The notes beneath the pieces were generated by a model. That model was not told where the DNA came from. It worked only from the letters and a program-made list of their open reading frames with translations, and did no database searches. Source: Plectrocnemia conspersa (taxonomy: Eukaryota; Arthropoda; Insecta; Trichoptera; Polycentropodidae). Taken from it: a stretch of DNA of 64,000 nt. Position numbers and translations under genes: made by a program. Shown here in pieces: positions 59,351 to 64,000 of this stretch. The stretch spans positions 62,001 through 126,000 of the forward strand of contig VTFK01000228.1 in NCBI GenBank assembly GCA_009617715.1, given 5' to 3'. How positions within the stretch are numbered: the stretch's first letter is position 1; each line of letters begins with the position of its first letter.

Positions 59351-60235
59351 ATCCTTTTCCTTATACGATGATTGATGAATATTTAGAATAATTGTTATGG
59401 GAAACAACTAGTAAAGTTTCCATTAAGTTAATATTAAAAATTGTAACACACGAATAATTTAACAATTTAATGATAATCAAACAGAAGTGTTTTATAATCA
59501 TTATATTAATTTTTTACAAGGGTTTTAAAATGCGAATTGTTTCAGTTTTGAATTACTTCAAACTTTTCGTTCTATTATATATTAGTAACTGTACTTTTAT
59601 TTTCGTTCTGTTTTGGTAACAACAAATTTTAAAATTCTATTTCATTTTATAATTATTTTTAAAAAAATCGCAACATTGCTGTTTTTAAAAAAAAATTATT
59701 TTAAAAGACACTTTTTCTGTCGCGTGAAAAATTACTGATAAAAATGATCCATCGGTGAATGGTTTTAAAAATTGCTTAATAAACAAAAGTTAATGATATT
59801 ACACATCCCCTTTTGAATACGTTTTACCATAAAATGAACAATTATATAATAAACATTGTATTGAAATGAGATTATTTTCAACTTTGGGTAATTTTTTGAA
59901 GACGTTATAAAAAAAGTTATGATCTAAAAACAATAACTGTCGTTAAATATTTTTTAGGTAATAAAATGGCAATAAGTAAGCATTTGATTTTCAATCATTT
60001 TAATAATAATGTAAATCCATAATATCATTTTTTTACTATAGAATATAAATATCTCATCGATCTGACTCTAAAGAGTTGGATAAAAGTTGATTAATTTAAA
60101 GTTTTATTAAAATTATTTTAAATTCAATTCGTTGCTTGGTGCTTTTTGCTTTTAAATACTTGTTTTTTCTTTATATTGCAAATATAAAATTTTAAAACAA
60201 GTTGACAGTGTCTTGATTAAGATTTTCTATACACA
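59351..60235. other. A+T-rich non-coding DNA
   Basis: Nothing recognisable. Confidence 0.6.
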
Positions 60236-60510
60236 TCACAAAAGTTTGAAATAAGGCGTCGAGGATGCTCTGCTTCATTATGCGGAGCGCGTGTCACTTT
60301 AATAATCAATTAGTGATTTTCGTTCTGTACTATAACGCTAGTTCAACGTGTTCTCGAATATGGCTCTATTGTTTGGAATCCAAGTAAAAAAGTACTTATT
60401 TTTTGTTTACAGACAAAAAATGATAAGATGATTACGGGTCGTATCCGTAATTGTATCCTAGTGTGTTTTTTTAGGAGCGTTGAGAAACAATTTACTGCAT
60501 TCTCGGAATA
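60236..60510. other. Mixed-composition non-coding DNA
   Basis: GC-richer strings such as GCGTCGAGGATGCTCTGC and TGCGGAGCGCGTG near 60,258-60,293. No frame. It may be the edge of the next block. Confidence 0.4.
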
Positions 60511-60514
60511 ACGT

Positions 60515-60649
60515 TTATTTAATGAAGCACATTTTAAAGTTTCTAATGGTGGTGCTGGTAATCCGCCAATGCTCAGTGACGGCTGCGATATTTATACCCG
60601 TTATGGCCAGGACGTCAGCGCTTGAAAACGCTCCTCTTGCACCAGCCAT
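60515..60649 (-). pseudogene. 44-codon frame, possible remnant of a retroposon endonuclease
   Basis: The minus-strand ATG at 60,647-60,649 opens 44 codons ending at TAA (60,515-60,517). The middle reads DVLAITGINIAAVTEHWR, resembling the 'D-x-L-x-I-T-E-x-W' region near the start of the APE-type endonuclease of non-LTR retrotransposons. The likeness is by eye only and the frame ends too soon. A 35-codon plus frame overlaps (60,546-60,653), so a chance frame remains possible. Confidence 0.25.
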
Positions 60650-60804
60650 CTAGCTTTTCAACAAGGATGTTTTCGGCGATAGCTATGAAAGAGCTGGAAA
60701 ATATTACTTGCGATGGTGCTCATCTATTTTTGGTATGCATAGTAACAGTAGAGGTGTGACTTTGTAGCCAATGAGACACAAGTTAGAATCTAGTTAGAGT
60801 TTTA

Positions 60805-61287
60805 TTAGATTATATTACAATTGCGACAGACGATAAATGGCGAGATGCTTACTCCGAGCGGCGGTGGAGAAGCTGGCGTAGGGACGATGTCCGTTGGAGG
60901 TCCCCAAAGGTATTGTAGATAGTGTGGCAGCGACAGTATAGCAGAGGATGATCCCTCTCTGCTACGGTGGTGCTCGTACGGAGATGTTCCTCTCATAATG
61001 TGAGCGGCCTGCCTGTAACTGCCTTGTTCTTTTTGGAGTCTAGACTTAAGTATCCAGGGCTGCAAAGCTTGCTGACCAATTACAATTATACAGTGATCAT
61101 CTAGCCAATAGATGTACTCGTTTCTTAGAACTGCGAAATATGTATACGTCTTTAGAAAGCGACATTTGCTCGATGGGCATTGTCCAAGGTCGTGTAATGC
61201 AACGGGAATATTATGTATCTGGTGATTTATTATATCCGTGACCGTTTCGCAACAATGAAATATTTTTTCAATGCATCGGATGATGTG
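60805..61287 (-). pseudogene. 160-codon open frame, unrecognised; decayed coding sequence or terminal exon
   Basis: The longest open frame in the window, on the minus strand, open from 61,287 to TAA at 60,805-60,807. It has balanced amino-acid use (for example HDLGQCPSSKCRF, EYIYWLDDHCIIVIGQQAL) and a Pro/Ser-rich tail (VPTPASPPPLGVS). The first in-frame ATG is about two thirds along, so it would be an internal or 3' piece. An AATAAA overlaps the stop (complement of 60,801-60,806). A second minus frame (61,230-61,376, 48 codons, includes IRQLRKGLEPHNSPRYDQKK) overlaps the start, as expected if a frameshift separates two parts. I recognise no family. Confidence 0.35.
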
Positions 61288-61376
61288 TTATTTATGATTT
61301 TTTTCTGGTCGTAACGAGGGCTATTGTGTGGTTCCAATCCTTTACGCAATTGTCTTATTTCTTTGTTGATTACTGA

Positions 61377-62620
61377 TCATTTTCGTCATTGTAAATTACC
61401 GTGAGTTTAAGAATAAGACCCCATCTTTTTTAATATGTATTTTTTTGTATAATATCCATCATGACACATTAAGTCATAATGGTCAGATTTGCTTAAATAA
61501 AATAAAAATAAATAAAATATAACGACGTGACAGTAGTCAAATCGGTTCATTGCAAACGTTATCATTTTATTGATTGCCTAAGCCGAAGATGCTGTGTTTG
61601 GTGACAGTTTGTTGGAGATATTCGGCGTCGATCATTACTTTTTTAAAAACTACGGTTTAGTTAGTTGGAAAGTAAATGGTACGTCTGTGTTAAAGTTTTA
61701 GTAAAAGTTCTGACAGAAATGATTAAGTACATTAGTGTTCTGTCTTTCATTTCCTAAAAAGTTAAAGGAAAGTCCAAGGTTCCTTTTGTTCTTTGATTTT
61801 TGAGCCTATGCAGGTAAGTTGGAACTATACTTTATATCTGCGTAACGGTAAAAATCACTCGCAAACGCAATCTAGGGTTTTCAATATACAGTACCACCCT
61901 TCCAGTATTATTTTTTGAAAATTTTAATGCATGCCTTATAATGCCCGCTCAAAAAATAACGTTTATATATTTATTTGGGAATAATATATTTATGAAACAA
62001 ATCAAATAGTTTTATGACTCCTTTGGCTAGATATTTTAACTAATTTCAACACAACTATTAAATTATTAATAATTCACAATAATAACTAAATAAACAATAT
62101 ATTTATGTTGTATTCATAAATATAAAATGCTTTTAATAGAAAACATTTTAGTATTATATATACATAGATAGTTTTGTAATTGCACTACACCTAATTATTA
62201 TAATGTGATTTAGTTATTCAATGAAATTTACTCAAATTATTACATTTTTATTGTTTTTTATCCCGTATTTTTATTTTATTTTTGCTTAAAATATAAAAGG
62301 TTTTTATATTTTTTCCCTTGAATTATAACCACTAACGTTTAGTTTTATATTCTTATTTTTTTATCATTATAGCTAATAACTAATTGGTAACATAAAAATG
62401 GCTATAAACATGTATATTATATATATATACAAAATGTCCATAAAATTATTGATGTTATTGAAACAAACGTATTTAAAAAAATCGCTTTTACCTAGATCCA
62501 AAATTGGTCAATAACTGATCGCTAAAAAAACGTCGTTTGACCCATATATCACGAATAAAATATATATATATATATATAAAATGTTCTCGAGCCTTCTATT
62601 ATTATATTATAAAAAATATA
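61377..62620. other. Mostly A+T-rich non-coding DNA
   Basis: 61,550-61,870 is mixed composition without a frame. 61,930-62,600 is A+T-rich with an (AT)n microsatellite near 62,560-62,577. No gene. Confidence 0.55.
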
Positions 62621-62624
62621 TAAA

Positions 62625-63110
62625 GCTTTTTACTGCACGTTTCACTGGTACATAGCAAAAAAGCCACTCAATCAAATTCAAAGAAAATAAACACGACGTT
62701 TTATTATCGCGCAAACAAATAATATTTCGGCCATTCGGTAGGCCTTCTAAACAATAAAAATCCGAAAGTTGTAACTATCGTCCATAAAAAATGTAAATAG
62801 GGGATGCGTCTTCGAGATAAAATCGCCATAAAACACACACGCACACGCATCAGGATTTTTTTAAATACACACACACGGATTGTCCAATTATGTAAGTCAG
62901 GAAATCTAGATTAGGGTAACGTCCTAGAGAGTTTTACGATCGAACAGGCCGAACTTAACACGGCCGCGGTAATAAAATAAATCAAACCAACCGAAGCCAG
63001 GATGCGAAGTTAACGTTTCAATTACTGACCCCGACGGTCGTTTAGGGTTGTCGTTTCTTATGCCATGGAACCGACCCGTCGCTACTCTTTAATATAGTTT
63101 TTTAGTATGA
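62625..63110. promoter_or_regulatory. GC-richer island, candidate regulatory element
   Basis: GC rises at 62,700-63,090 with AACACGGCCGCGGTAATA, ACCCCGACGGTCG and CATGGAACCGACCCGTCGC, plus short CA-rich runs (ACACACACGCACACGC near 62,834). It includes AATAAATCAAACC. No frame and no repeat match. Confidence 0.35.
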
Positions 63111-63395
63111 GCAAATCGAATTGAAAGGATGCTTAAAGCTTCCAGGATGTCAATTAAACCAAAGGGTATTCAACGGATGGGACAAAGGCCGTATCGTATT
63201 TAACAAGTGCAATCGATATTGAGAGATGCAAAAAATATGCTGGGAGAGCTTTTAGCTTTGATAAGGCTTTGAGATGCAAGAAACTTTGCAATATCGAGAA
63301 CGAACCAGAAAAGTGTTTCATATTTTATATTTATTATAAATATATTTAAAGGTGTAATTACCTTTTGAACCCAGTTCTGAACTTATAGGTTTTCT
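63111..63395. other. Mixed-composition non-coding DNA
   Basis: No frame, repeat or motif recognised. Confidence 0.45.
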
Positions 63396-63399
63396 TTAA

Positions 63400-63793
63400 C
63401 CCTTTGAGTAGTGAGTTTATTTAAACATATTTATTAATTTGTTAGTGTACATTAAGAAGTGATTTAATTTTATGTATTTTTTCATATTATTTATTTATTA
63501 CTATTTTATATTGAATTTATAGTAAATTATATAAGAATTCTCAATATTTTATTGCTTTTATTTATTTTACTTTTTTTTTTGTATTAGTATATTTTAATAT
63601 ATTTCAACAAAATTTGTTAATTTATTTAACATATTTATTCGGTCTTTTTATTTTTTTTAAATTAATTCAATGGTATTATTTTCTATAAAAATCATTTACA
63701 ATTTACATATTATATAAATATAATATTATCTTGGATACCTCAAAACAGTGAAAAATCGAACGCCGTACATGTACGGCGATACTCCTTAAAGGG
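63400..63793 (+). mobile_element. piggyBac-like MITE
   Basis: TTAA (63,396-63,399) precedes CCCTTTGAGTAGT, and the other end is ACTCCTTAAAGGG (63,781-63,793) followed by TTAA (63,794-63,797). The terminal inverted repeats agree at 11 of 13 positions, and the TTAA duplication plus CCCTTT ends are hallmarks of piggyBac-type elements. A perfect subterminal palindrome CGCCGTACATGTACGGCG (63,761-63,778) lies just inside one end. The 394-bp interior is A/T-rich and non-coding, so it is non-autonomous. Confidence 0.75.
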
Positions 63794-63797
63794 TTAA

Positions 63798-64000
63798 AAA
63801 TTAAAAAAAATGATTATCAAGTTAATATATTTAAAAGTAATAGTTATAAACAATAATAAAATCAAGCATTTTTTTATTTCAATAAATATACATATCTCAT
63901 TGATTAGATGTACTTAAAAATTTTTTCGTTTAAAATTCTCATTTGTGTGAACTTTTACTGTTTTATTATTGATTAAAAAAATGAAATACATTGAAAATTT
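63798..64000. other. A+T-rich non-coding DNA
   Basis: Nothing recognisable up to the window end. Confidence 0.6.

Noticed and set aside
58359..62580. (TTA)n and (AT)n runs as telomeric or centromeric repeats.
   Set aside because: They are short simple microsatellites in A+T-rich DNA, with no TTAGG-type units.

Overview
This window looks like about 64 kb of non-coding nuclear DNA from an animal, most likely an insect. The background is strongly A+T rich, CpG is not visibly depleted in the GC-richer patches, there are tRNA-derived SINE-like repeats, and there is a piggyBac-type TTAA-flanked miniature element. The order of insect cannot be settled from sequence alone. I found no complete protein-coding gene, no rRNA, no genuine tRNA gene and no CRISPR array. 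The open frames are short (longest about 160 codons), and most fall in GC-richer patches where stop codons are rarer by chance. The window reads as a gene desert or a very long intron.

Two kinds of structure stand out. First, about two dozen GC- and CpG-richer islands (200-900 bp) sit in the A+T-rich sea, for example at 4.2-4.8, 7.8-8.4, 13.7-14.0, 17.6-18.0, 19.45-20.4, 26.3-26.7, 32.44-33.03, 35.1-35.75, 42.3-42.9, 43.5-44.0, 50.6-50.96, 52.2-52.6, 54.8-55.3, 59.1-59.35 and 62.6-63.1 kb. Several contain clustered homeodomain-, GATA- or K50-type core sites. This is how conserved regulatory elements around a developmental gene usually look, but conservation cannot be tested here.

Second, there are several dispersed repeat families. 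Family A is a palindrome-rich element of about 1.5-1.8 kb. One copy (8.5-11.8 kb, split by a roughly 1.8-kb insertion that carries a solo-LTR-like segment) and one inverted copy (47.8-49.6 kb) face each other 36 kb apart, and a partial, self-inverted copy lies at 22.1-22.85 kb. Family B has five partial copies (15.0-15.5, 23.0, 24.5, 38.0-38.4 and 41.2 kb) that keep a reading frame around a KREAA-like peptide, so it is probably a decayed coding transposon. Family C is a tRNA-derived SINE with about six copies. A piggyBac-like MITE closes the window at 63.4-63.8 kb, and a degraded relative lies at 2.93 kb.

Smaller structures include a perfect 29-bp-arm hairpin (38.8 kb), a perfect spacerless 42-bp palindrome (39.8 kb), a 20-bp perfect-arm pre-miRNA-like hairpin (5.2 kb), a GC-rich 15-bp minisatellite (29.2 kb), and a 14-bp GC-rich motif found three times between 7.5 and 25.9 kb. 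The most gene-like patch is 60.5-61.4 kb on the minus strand. It has overlapping open frames and an AATAAA at the stop codon, and is best read as decayed coding sequence or an unrecognised terminal exon.
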